Source of the DNA: Geminicoccaceae bacterium
GTDB taxonomy: Bacteria > Pseudomonadota > Alphaproteobacteria > Geminicoccales > Geminicoccaceae
Assembly: GCA_025054575.1 (NCBI GenBank)
Contig: JANWZN010000009.1
Location: 1 to 40,710 of the forward strand
Length of the DNA stretch: 40,710 nucleotides
Reading direction: 5' to 3'
The notes below the pieces were generated by a model. That model was not told the origin of the DNA. It saw only the letters and a program-made list of their open reading frames with translations, and ran no database searches. The translations under genes were made by a program, and so were the position numbers. Below are positions 33,612 through 40,710 of this stretch, one piece after another; positions within the stretch are counted from its first letter, which is position 1; each line of letters starts with the position of its first letter.

Positions 33612-34493
33612 ATGTCCCACGTCCTGATCGTCCTCGGCGATCCCGCCGGCGCGCCGCTCGATCCCGTCCTCGTCCGCGAGCTCGAGACAGCCCTCGGCGG
33701 CCGCATCCGGTGGCTCGCCGAGGCCGAGGCGGTCGAGATCGAGAGCCAGCTGCCGGCCGCGACGATCGCCGCCCGCGCCGCCACGCTGCTCGAAGGCGAG
33801 CCCGTCGACCGCGCCGTGCTGCCGACCGCCGGTCGGGAGAAACGTCTGCTGCTGGCCGACATGGACAGCACGATGATCACCGTCGAGTGCCTCGACGAGC
33901 TCGCCGATTACGTGGGGTGCAAGGCCGAGGTCGCGGCGATCACCCGGGCGGCGATGAACGGCGAGATCGAGTACCGCGAATCGCTGCGCCGCCGGGTGGC
34001 GCTGCTCGAGGGCCTGCCCGAGCGAGTCATCGGCGAGGTGATCGCCGAGCGGGTGCGGGCGACACCGGGGGCGCGAACGCTGCTCGCGACGATGCGGGCG
34101 CGCGGAGCCAAGAGCGTGCTGGTCTCGTCGGGCTTTCGCCAGTTCACTCGGCACGTGGCCACGCTCCTGGGCTTCGACGAGGAGCGCGGCAACACCCTCC
34201 TGGCCGAAGCCGGGACGCTCACCGGCAAGGTCGCCGAGCCCATTCTCGACGCCTCGGCCAAGCTCGCGACTCTCGAGGAGATCCTGGCCCGCGAGAGCCT
34301 TCCCGCGGACGCCGCGCTCGCGGTGGGCGATGGCGCCAACGACCTGCCGATGCTCCTGCGCGCCGGTCTCGGGGTCGCCTACCGAGCCCACCCGAGGGTG
34401 CGCGAGCGCGCCCCGGTGAGCATCGTGCACGGCGACCTCACGGCCCTGCTCTATCTGCAGGGCATCGCCAAGCGCGACCACGTTGCGGCTTGA
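33612..34493 (+). CDS. serB: Phosphoserine phosphatase
   Basis: HAD-superfamily phosphatase of 293 residues that makes serine in the last step of the phosphorylated pathway. The phosphorylated Asp is D83 in LLADMDSTMIT, with D85 as acid-base. Later motifs are VLVSSGFRQFT and VGDGANDLPML with GIAK-type end. The first 75 residues form the N-terminal regulatory-like region seen in longer SerB proteins. It is the second gene of a unit with the dehydrogenase and converges on degP. Confidence 0.96.
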   Translation: MSHVLIVLGDPAGAPLDPVLVRELETALGGRIRWLAEAEAVEIESQLPAATIAARAATLLEGEPVDRAVLPTAGREKRLLLADMDSTMITVECLDELADYVGCKAEVAAITRAAMNGEIEYRESLRRRVALLEGLPERVIGEVIAERVRATPGARTLLATMRARGAKSVLVSSGFRQFTRHVATLLGFDEERGNTLLAEAGTLTGKVAEPILDASAKLATLEEILARESLPADAALAVGDGANDLPMLLRAGLGVAYRAHPRVRERAPVSIVHGDLTALLYLQGIAKRDHVAA

Positions 34494-34495
34494 GG

Positions 34496-34528
34496 GCGGG
34501 CGGCGGCCCGCTCCGGTGCGCCGCCCGC
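34496..34528. terminator. Hairpin between convergent serB and degP
   Basis: A perfect 10-bp inverted repeat (GCGGGCGGCG at 34496-34505 with CGCCGCCCGC at 34519-34528) and a 13-base loop fill the 42 bases between the two convergent stop codons. There is no T-tract on either side, so intrinsic termination is uncertain; the position fits a shared 3'-end structure. Confidence 0.45.
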
Positions 34529-34535
34529 GCCCCTC

Positions 34536-36053
34536 TCACTCTTTGAAACGCGGTGCCACGAAGCGGACGTCGCCCTGTCGTTCGACCAGGAGCAGCGCCG
34601 CCTTTCGGCCGGAACGCTTGGCCGCCTCGACCTTGGCCTTGAGCTCGCCCGGCGCCTTGATCTCTTCCTGCATCGCTTCGACGATCAGGTCGCCCGGCCG
34701 GATGCCTTCCTGGGCCGCAGGTCCGTCGGGATCGACCTCGACGACGACCACGCCCTTGGCGTTGTCGGGGAGCTGGAACCGGGTCTTGAGCTCGGGCGTG
34801 ATCGGGCTCACGACGATCCCGAACTCGCCCACCCGCGCGGTCGGCCCGGGGGCCGGCTTGCCCGGCTCCTGCGGCTTGCCGAGCTCGGCGATCTGCTCGT
34901 CGTCGGGCAGCTCGCCGAGCTTGACCCGCACGCTCTTCTTCTCGCCTTTGCGCCAGATCAGCACCTCGACCTCGCGGCCGACCGGCGTTTCGGCCACGAT
35001 CCGCGGCAGCGAGCGCATCTTGTCGATCTTCTTGCCGTCGAACTCGAGCACGACGTCACCGGGTTCGATCGCCGAGCTCGCCGCCGGGCCGCCTGGCGTG
35101 ACGCTCGCCACGAGCGCACCGGTCGTCTCCTTGAGCCCGATGCTCTCGGCGATCTCCTCGGTCACGGTCTGGATCCGCACGCCCAGCCAGCCTCGCGCCA
35201 CCCGTCCGGTCCGCTTGAGGCTGTCGATGACCGGCTTGGCGAGGTTGGAGGGAATCGCGAAGCCGATCCCGATATTGCCGCCCGAGGGCGAGAAGATCGC
35301 GGTGTTCACGCCGAACACCCGGCCGTCCATGGTGAAGGACGGGCCGCCGGAGTTGCCGCGATTGATCGCCGCATCGACCTGGATGTAGTCGTCGTAGGGA
35401 CCACTCCGGATGTCGCGGCCGCGTGCCGAAATGATGCCGGCGGTCACGGTGGAACCGAGGCCGAACGGGTTGCCGATCGCCAGCATCCAGTCGCCCACGC
35501 GGACCTGGTCGCTGTCAGCCCACTCGACGAACGGGAACGGCTTGTCGCCGTCGATCTTCAACAGTGCCAGATCCGTCTTCGGGTCGCGCCCGACGACTTT
35601 AGCCGGAACCTCTTTGTCATCCTGGAAGACGACCGAAATCTCGTCGGCATCCGCGATGACGTGGTTGTTGGTGACGACATAGCCGGCCGGATCGATGATG
35701 AAGCCGGAGCCGAGCGAAAAGCTGCGGCGCTGCTGTTGCTGCTGTTGCTCGCGCTCGCGGTCGCGGTCGAAGAATTCCTTGAAGAACTCCTCGAAGGGCG
35801 AGCCCGGCGGCACTTGTGGCAGGCTCGGTCCTTCGCCGCGCCCGGTCGACACTTTGCGGGTCGAGATGTTGACCACGGCCGGCGCCACCTGAGCCACGAG
35901 GTCGGCGAAGCCCGGGGGCCCGGCCGGCGCTGCCGAAACCCGGCTCGGCCCCGGCACCGCCAAGAGCGCAGCGAGAGCGAGCGCGGCCACCGCCCCGCCG
36001 CACCCCGACGCTCGACGCCCGGCCCCCGCACCGCGGATCACGAGCCTCTCCAT
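34536..36053 (-). CDS. degP: Do/DegP family periplasmic serine protease
   Basis: Trypsin-like envelope protease and chaperone of 505 residues. A signal segment (AVAALALAALLAVPG) is followed by the protease domain with triad His131 (TNNHVIA), Asp161 (KTDLALL) and Ser235 (NRGNSGGPS), then two PDZ domains (about 305-390 and 420-500; GVRIQTVTEE and VVVEVDPDGP). The LA-loop region has a run of six Gln after EREQ. The ATG at 36053 has a GGGAGA site. Its position downstream of hflK-hflC-DUF2065 matches other alphaproteobacteria, where the group acts in envelope protein quality control; a stress promoter upstream could not be identified. Confidence 0.95.
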   Translation of the reverse strand: MERLVIRGAGAGRRASGCGGAVAALALAALLAVPGPSRVSAAPAGPPGFADLVAQVAPAVVNISTRKVSTGRGEGPSLPQVPPGSPFEEFFKEFFDRDREREQQQQQQRRSFSLGSGFIIDPAGYVVTNNHVIADADEISVVFQDDKEVPAKVVGRDPKTDLALLKIDGDKPFPFVEWADSDQVRVGDWMLAIGNPFGLGSTVTAGIISARGRDIRSGPYDDYIQVDAAINRGNSGGPSFTMDGRVFGVNTAIFSPSGGNIGIGFAIPSNLAKPVIDSLKRTGRVARGWLGVRIQTVTEEIAESIGLKETTGALVASVTPGGPAASSAIEPGDVVLEFDGKKIDKMRSLPRIVAETPVGREVEVLIWRKGEKKSVRVKLGELPDDEQIAELGKPQEPGKPAPGPTARVGEFGIVVSPITPELKTRFQLPDNAKGVVVVEVDPDGPAAQEGIRPGDLIVEAMQEEIKAPGELKAKVEAAKRSGRKAALLLVERQGDVRFVAPRFKE

Positions 36054-36195
36054 CGTCCGATCTCCCGATTGTCGACCGGTCACCGGCCAACGGACCGCAA
36101 TACGCTACGCTGCCGGACCGGCCGCGCGCTCGCGCTCGCAGTGATGATGTCACCCCGACCTCGGCTCCGGCAAGAGCGGGACGGAAGGGTCGGGC

Positions 36196-36381
36196 TCACC
36201 CGCGAACCAGCCAAACACCGAGCACGCCGAGCCCGGCGGCGGCGAGCCCACCTACGCGCAGCACCGTCTCGTCGAGCTCGGCGAGGCGAATCGCTGCCCG
36301 CTTCAAGGCGCGTGGCGCCGACGCCCACGCCAATCCCTCGATCACCAACACGAGGGCGAGAGCCGTGCCGAAATCACGCAC
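36196..36381 (-). CDS. DUF2065 small membrane protein
   Basis: Small protein of 61 residues with two hydrophobic segments (ALALVLVIEGLAWA and VGGLAAAGLGVLGVWLV) joined by a charged loop (RALKRAAIRLAELDETVLR), the typical DUF2065/YjeT layout. In E. coli, yjeT also follows hflKC. Function is unknown. The start is a GTG at 36381 with a GGAAG site; the gene lies 79 bases after hflC and 142 before degP. Confidence 0.87.
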   Translation of the reverse strand: MRDFGTALALVLVIEGLAWASAPRALKRAAIRLAELDETVLRVGGLAAAGLGVLGVWLVRG

Positions 36382-36460
36382 GCATGCGCTTCCGAGACAG
36401 GGCGCGCGGCCCGATCCCGACCAGCGGGACCGGGCCGCGTCGGCCGATCGAAGCCTGGGC

Positions 36461-37435
36461 TCAGCGGCCGGCTGGCGCCGGAACTACGGGAACGGCCGCG
36501 GCCGCGGCCGTGCCGGCCGCCTGCCGTGCGAGATCCGCCCCCGCCGGCGCCTTTCCGGGTGCCCCGTCGACCAGACCCGGGCTTCCAAAGAACCGGAAGA
36601 AGTCGCTCTGCGGCGACATCACGATGCTGGTCTGTCCATCCCCGAGCGCCTGGCGATAGGCCTGCATCGTCCGGTAGAACTTGAAAAAGTCGACGTCCTG
36701 TCCGAACGCCTCGGCGAAGATCCGGATCACCTCGGCGTCGCCCTCGCCACGGAGGATCTCGGCCCGCTTCTGTGCTTCGGCGATCAGGACGCGCCGCTCG
36801 CGATCGGCGCGCGCCCGGATCCGCTGGGCGATCTCCGCACCTTGCGCCCTGAGCTCCTTGGCCTCGCGCTCGCGCTCGGTTTGCATCCGCCGGAAGATCG
36901 CCTGCGTGTTCTCGGCCGGCAAATCGGCCCGCTTGATCCGGACGTCGACGATTTCCACCCCGAACCGCGCCAGCGCTTTGTTGGCCTCGTCGCGGATCCG
37001 GTTCATGAGCGCCGCGCGATCCTTGCTCAACACTTCCATGAGCGAGGTCTCGCCCAACACGCTGCGCAGGGCCGCGAACACGGTCGGTTCCAGCCGCTGA
37101 CGGAACAGCGCCTCGTTGCCCGCCGCCTGGCGGAAGCGGAGCGGATCGACGATCCGGTAGCGGGTGAAGGTATCGACGACGAGCCGCCGCTGGTCACCCA
37201 GGATGAGCTCGACCGAGGGCGCATCGTAATCGAGGACCCGCCGCTCGAAGAACTCGACTTGCTGGATGAACGGCAGCTTGAAGCCGAGACCCGGCTCCTT
37301 GACGACCCGAACAGGGTTGCCGAACTGCAGGATGAGGGCCTGGCGGCTCTGATGCACGGTGTAAACCGAGCCGGCGAATAGGACGACGACGACGGCCAAG
37401 AGGACGCCGCCGAGAAGGACGATCCGCTGGTTCAT
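36461..37435 (-). CDS. hflC: HflC, subunit of the FtsH-regulating HflKC complex
   Basis: SPFH/prohibitin-domain membrane protein of 324 residues. The N-terminal helix (IVLLGGVLLAVVVVLFAGS) anchors it, the SPFH domain covers about 25-190 (QALILQFGNPVRVVKEPGLGFKLPF; DVRIKRADLP), and a long charged coiled coil (REREAKELRAQGAEIAQRIR) follows. The region FFKFYRTMQAYRQAL is conserved in HflC. An Ala/Pro-rich tail of about 40 residues ends the protein. HflC and HflK form a large membrane cage around FtsH. The ATG overlaps the hflK stop by four bases (ATGA). Confidence 0.96.
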   Translation of the reverse strand: MNQRIVLLGGVLLAVVVVLFAGSVYTVHQSRQALILQFGNPVRVVKEPGLGFKLPFIQQVEFFERRVLDYDAPSVELILGDQRRLVVDTFTRYRIVDPLRFRQAAGNEALFRQRLEPTVFAALRSVLGETSLMEVLSKDRAALMNRIRDEANKALARFGVEIVDVRIKRADLPAENTQAIFRRMQTEREREAKELRAQGAEIAQRIRARADRERRVLIAEAQKRAEILRGEGDAEVIRIFAEAFGQDVDFFKFYRTMQAYRQALGDGQTSIVMSPQSDFFRFFGSPGLVDGAPGKAPAGADLARQAAGTAAAAAVPVVPAPAGR

Positions 37436-38559
37436 TGGGCGGCTCCCTGGCCCTGGGTCGGTGCGGGCGCCCGGCGCTGCTGGAGTTCGGGCAGGGGCAG
37501 GTAGGGCACCACCGAGCCCACGCCGGCCTGCGCCTCGACGATGAGCTTGCTCATACCGCGCAGCACCTCCTCCATGGTCTCGAGGTAGAGACGCTGGACG
37601 GTGACATCTTGCGCTTTCTGGTACTCGGCGAGGATCGTCTTGAAGCGCTGTGCCTCACCGGTCGCGCGTGCCACCACCTCCTGCCGGTAGGCTTCGGCGT
37701 CCTGCAGCAACCGCTCGGCCTCGCCGCGGGCACGCGGAATGATGTCGTTGGCGAACGCCTCGGCGACGTTCTGCTCGCGCTCGCGGTCGGCCTGCGCCCG
37801 CTGCACGTCGCGGAACGCGTCGATCACCTCGCCCGGTGGATCGGCTTTCTGGAGCTGCACCTCCTGAATCTCGATGCCGGCGCCGTACTCCACCATAAGC
37901 TGCTGTAACATCTCCCGGACCCGCGCCTCGATCGCGCGACGGCCTTCGGTGGTGGCCTGGATGATCGGGGTCTGGCCGATGATCTCGCGCATCACGCTCT
38001 CGGCCGCCGCCGTAATCGTGATCTCGGGATCGCGAATGTTGAAGAGGAACTGGGCGGCGTCGGCGATCTTCCACTGAACGACGAAGTTGATGTCGACGAT
38101 GTTTTCGTCGCCGGTCAGCATCAGCGCCTGCTCGGGCAACTCGCGCCGGCCACCCCGCAACCCGGGCCCGGCCGTGGTGTAGCCGATCTCGATCCGGTTG
38201 ACCCGGGCGACCTCGGGGGTGAGCACGTCCTCGATCGGCCAGGGCAGGCGATAATTGAGGCCGGGCCCGGTCAGCCGATCGAGCTTACCGAACCGCAGCA
38301 CGACACCCTGCTGTTCGGGCCCGACCCGATAAAAGCCCGAAGCGAGCCACAAACCCAGCGCTGCCAGCGCCACGATCGCGATCGCCCGCCCCGAATAGCC
38401 GCCCGCGCCGCCGCCGCCGGGCAACAAGCGCTTCAAGCGCTCCTGCCCGCGCCGCAGCACCTCCTCGAGGTCGGGCGGCTGCTGGCCGCCGCCGGGCCGC
38501 CCGCCCCACGGCCCCTGTCCCCCCTGCCAGCCGCCGCCACCTTGCGTGTTCCAGGGCAT
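37432..38559 (-). CDS. hflK: HflK, subunit of the FtsH-regulating HflKC complex
   Basis: SPFH-domain membrane protein of 375 residues and partner of HflC. The N-terminus is Gly/Trp/Gln-rich (WNTQGGGGWQGGQGPWGG), a usual HflK trait, followed by a membrane helix (AIAIVALAALGLWLASGFY), the SPFH domain (GVVLRFGKLDRLTGPGLNYRLPWPIE; LMLTGDENIVDINFVVQW) and a coiled coil. It is the first gene of the hflK-hflC-DUF2065-degP series and is divergent from mrp, with 119 bases between. Confidence 0.96.
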   Translation of the reverse strand: MPWNTQGGGGWQGGQGPWGGRPGGGQQPPDLEEVLRRGQERLKRLLPGGGGAGGYSGRAIAIVALAALGLWLASGFYRVGPEQQGVVLRFGKLDRLTGPGLNYRLPWPIEDVLTPEVARVNRIEIGYTTAGPGLRGGRRELPEQALMLTGDENIVDINFVVQWKIADAAQFLFNIRDPEITITAAAESVMREIIGQTPIIQATTEGRRAIEARVREMLQQLMVEYGAGIEIQEVQLQKADPPGEVIDAFRDVQRAQADREREQNVAEAFANDIIPRARGEAERLLQDAEAYRQEVVARATGEAQRFKTILAEYQKAQDVTVQRLYLETMEEVLRGMSKLIVEAQAGVGSVVPYLPLPELQQRRAPAPTQGQGAAQ

Positions 38560-38678
38560 ACCGGCTCCCGAGTTCCGTTCATGCGTTCCATAGCCGCGTG
38601 GGCGCGCGCCCGAAGGGCGAGCCCTGGCACGTCCCCAGCACCCCCGCTATATCGCGCGCGCGGGCGAGGGGATCAACC

Positions 38679-39800
38679 ATGGCCGGATTAACAAAAGAAC
38701 ATGTTCTTCGGGCGCTCGGGTCGGTGCGCCATCCCACCCGTGACGGCGATGTCGTGAGCCTCGGAATGATCACGGGTGTGGTCATCAAGGGCGGGAACGT
38801 CGGGCTGTCGATCGAGATCGATCCGAGCGAGGCCCCCGTCTCCGAGCCCTTGCGGCGCGCTTGCGAGCAGGCGGTCAAGAACCTCGCGGGCGTGACTTCG
38901 GTGACCGCCGTGCTGACGGCCGAACGGGCCCCGGGCGACCGCCCGGCAGCACCGCCGCCGACGCTCGGCCGCCAGGAGACGCCTGCCCGCCCGGCCGTGC
39001 CCGGCGTCGGCGCGATCGTCGCGGTGGCTTCGGGCAAAGGTGGGGTCGGCAAATCGACGACCGCGGTCAACCTCGCCATGGGCCTGGCCGCCCTCGGCCA
39101 ACGGGTCGGCCTCTTGGACGCCGACATCTACGGGCCGTCCTTGCCGCGGATGACTGGTGCCGCCGGCCGGCCGAATGCCACGAGCGGCCAGAAGCTGCGG
39201 CCGATGGAGAGCTACGGCGTCAAGATCATGTCGATGGGCTTCCTAGTCGAGGAAGACACCCCCATGATCTGGCGCGGGCCCATGGTGCAGAGTGCCATCC
39301 AGCAAATGCTTTCCGACGTCGAGTGGGGCGAGCTCGACGTCATGGTCGTCGATCTCCCGCCCGGAACCGGCGATGCCCAGCTCACCATGGCGCAGCGTGT
39401 GCCGTTGACCGGGGCGGTGATCGTCTCGACGCCACAAGACATCGCGCTCCTCGATGCCAGAAAGGCGATCAACATGTTCCGCAAGGTCGACGTCCCGATC
39501 CTCGGGATCGTCGAGAACATGTCCTATTACTGCTGCCCGAAATGCGGCCACCGGGCCGAGATTTTCGCGCACGGCGGGGCACGGCTCTGCGCCGAACGCT
39601 ACGGGGTCGATTTCCTGGCCGAGATCCCGCTCGATGCCGAGATCCGCGAGCTCTCCGATGCCGGCCGACCGATCGTGCTCGCGCGTCCCGAAAGCCCCCA
39701 GGCGCAAGCCTATCTCCGCCTCGCGATGAGCGTGCGCGACAAGCTCGCCGAACTCGCGGGCGGCAAGGCCCGTCGCTTCCCGCGGATCGTCTGGGCCTGA
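38679..39800 (+). CDS. mrp: Mrp/ApbC family iron-sulfur cluster carrier ATPase
   Basis: P-loop Fe-S scaffold/carrier of 373 residues. The N-terminal MIP18-like domain (VLRALGSVRHPTRDGDVVSLGMI) is joined by a Pro-rich linker to the ATPase, with the deviant Walker A SGKGGVGKST, LLDADIYGPSLPRM, VDLPPGTGDAQLT and the cluster-binding CCPKCG near the C-terminal half. The family delivers Fe-S clusters to target enzymes and would be relevant to IlvD. The ATG at 38679 has GAGGGGA seven bases upstream. An mrp gene divergent from hflK is a plausible local arrangement. Confidence 0.96.
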   Translation: MAGLTKEHVLRALGSVRHPTRDGDVVSLGMITGVVIKGGNVGLSIEIDPSEAPVSEPLRRACEQAVKNLAGVTSVTAVLTAERAPGDRPAAPPPTLGRQETPARPAVPGVGAIVAVASGKGGVGKSTTAVNLAMGLAALGQRVGLLDADIYGPSLPRMTGAAGRPNATSGQKLRPMESYGVKIMSMGFLVEEDTPMIWRGPMVQSAIQQMLSDVEWGELDVMVVDLPPGTGDAQLTMAQRVPLTGAVIVSTPQDIALLDARKAINMFRKVDVPILGIVENMSYYCCPKCGHRAEIFAHGGARLCAERYGVDFLAEIPLDAEIRELSDAGRPIVLARPESPQAQAYLRLAMSVRDKLAELAGGKARRFPRIVWA

Positions 39801-40343
39801 GCCCGGGGCACAAGAGCGCCGTCGCCGCGGCGCACGGACAGCCGGATGCCGACCGGGGCCGCCCCCTGTCGCATCGGAGCGACCGCGAAGGCGCCCGCCC
39901 GCCCCAGCGGACCGACACCACGTCCCTGCGCCCGATAACCTCACCCTCGTGAGCGGCGCCGCGTCCCGGGTCGCGACCCGGTCGAGCCGTGGACCCGCGT
40001 CGTCGATCGCCGCGAGCTCGGCTGTCGCCTGGAGCAGGGCTCGGCCCCAGCGGCGTGGCCGAGATCGATCGCGACGGCCGCCAGCTCGCCGGGCACGGGC
40101 AGCGTCGAGGGGCCCTCGCTCGCCGATCTCGCAAGGTGCGCATGGTGCGTCGTCCGCAGCCACGCGGCCGCGCCCTGCCCACTTCTCTCTCGTCCTTCGC
40201 GCGTGCCGCCCTCGGCGCGCGACGGCGAGGACGAGCTCGGCTCCCGCCTAACCGAAAGCGTGCGGCTTGACCGACGGGGCCGTTCCGATCATGGTGACGC
40301 TGCGGCGCAGCATCGGCGCTGCACTGCACAGATCGGACCTGCG
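39801..40343. other. Intergenic region without an identifiable gene
   Basis: About 540 bases between mrp and the acetyltransferase. Several frames are open on both strands, as expected at this GC content, but their translations are Arg/Pro/Ala-rich without a recognisable fold, signal or ribosome site. The acetyltransferase frame itself stays open back through much of the region. No terminator with a T-tract is visible after mrp. Confidence 0.5.
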
Positions 40344-40710
40344 ATGCCGTGCTCGTGCCGGGCCGGCACAGTCCGGTTCCGCCGCCTCGATGCACGGGAC
40401 CGGGCCGCCCGGCTCGCCCATATCGACCGTTTGGGTGCCGAAGCCCGCCGCGCTCGCTTTCTCGGTGGCGGCCCACCACAGACCCTGCCCCAGCCGCATC
40501 TGGCGGTGGGCGCTTTCGTCGGCCCGCGGCTCATTGCACTCGGCGAGCTCTACGCGCTCCCCGATCGCACGGCGGCCGAGCTCGCGTTGAGCGTCGAGCC
40601 GAGGTTTCAGAACCGTGGGATCGGCCGGAGGCTGTTGGAGCGGTTGCTCGTCCTCGCGCGCAACCGCGGCTTTCGCGAGGTCCGCACCCTCTGCGCCGTG
40701 GACAATGACA
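40344..40710 (+). CDS. GNAT family N-acetyltransferase (5' part, cut by window end)
   Basis: Partial gene: 122 codons are present and the frame is open at the right edge. The translation from the ATG at 40344 has FRRLDARDRAARLAHIDRL at its start, LIALGELYALPD (beta strands), AAELALSVEPRFQNRGIG with the acetyl-CoA pyrophosphate-binding QNRGIG, RRLLERLLVLARNRGF, and VRTLCAVDND, the classic order of the GNAT fold. Substrate unknown. The start is tentative, since the ribosome site is weak and the frame extends upstream to at least a GTG at 40260. Confidence 0.8.
   Translation, partial: MPCSCRAGTVRFRRLDARDRAARLAHIDRLGAEARRARFLGGGPPQTLPQPHLAVGAFVGPRLIALGELYALPDRTAAELALSVEPRFQNRGIGRRLLERLLVLARNRGFREVRTLCAVDND

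Noticed and set aside
36054-36195. Possible heat-shock or envelope-stress promoter before degP
   Set aside because: Several TTG-like elements exist, but none has a convincing partner at correct spacing.
39469-40479. A long minus-strand frame over mrp and the following gap
   Set aside because: Translation is Arg/Gly-rich without family features and is antisense to mrp for part of its length.

Overview
The window is a GC-rich chromosomal segment with dense housekeeping gene content, most likely from an alphaproteobacterium. The evidence is a SAM-II type riboswitch in front of metZ, a glnB-glnA pair behind a sigma-54 promoter, the gene order miaA / serB / degP / DUF2065 / hflC / hflK / mrp, and an outer-membrane porin ending in Phe. 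tRNA-His carries an encoded G-1 opposite C73. As I recall, this feature is missing in the Rhizobiales-Rhodobacterales-Caulobacterales clade, so a Rhodospirillales- or Geminicoccales-like lineage is my inference. I see no insertion sequence, phage, CRISPR array or rRNA.

Layout. 34-2237 (+): a D-2-hydroxyacid dehydrogenase coupled to an M20 peptidase. 2242-5152 (-): a cell-envelope group of metallophosphoesterase, YkuD L,D-transpeptidase, OprI/Lpp-like lipoprotein ending in Arg-Lys, and a second LysM/YkuD L,D-transpeptidase. 5351-6205 (+): an N-formylglutamate amidohydrolase. 6226-6390 (-): a 54-residue lipoprotein, followed by tRNA-His (-). 6731-8733 (+): sigma-54 promoter, glnB, glnA and terminator. 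8725-13061 (-): a minimal Csu/archaic-type chaperone-usher pilus operon (pilin, chaperone, usher, second pilin-like subunit), with a hybrid histidine kinase gene just upstream at 13141-14835 (-). 14972-16820 (-): two sugar-type ABC permeases without their ATPase or binding protein. 17003-18760 (+): an RNA 3'-terminal phosphate cyclase fused in one frame to a TAN1-like THUMP domain, the most unusual protein here. 18766-22751 (-): cysQ, pyrD, SAM-II riboswitch, metZ and a MaoC-type hydratase.

22887-24800 (+): a degenerate GGDEF/EAL-like protein and a secreted thermonuclease-family protein. 24813-26695 (-): metallophosphoesterase, RidA-family protein and flavodoxin-fold quinone reductase. 26891-27964 (+): a porin. 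27971-29654 (-): a cation-diffusion transporter and a YihY/BrkB membrane protein. 29653-31377 (+): ilvD, whose start codon overlaps the probable divergent start of the transporter. 31399-32415 (-): miaA. 32474-34493 (+): a leucine-dehydrogenase-like gene and serB. 34536-38559 (-): hflK-hflC-DUF2065-degP. 38679-39800 (+): mrp. 39801-40343 holds nothing I can identify. A GNAT acetyltransferase runs off the right edge.

Functional links: GlnB senses nitrogen status and controls GlnA. CysQ clears the PAP by-product of sulfate assimilation, while MetZ uses sulfide for methionine synthesis under SAM feedback. IlvD makes branched-chain amino-acid precursors that the LeuDH-like enzyme can interconvert. 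DegP and HflKC are envelope quality-control factors. The two transpeptidases and the Lpp-like protein probably tether the outer membrane to peptidoglycan.
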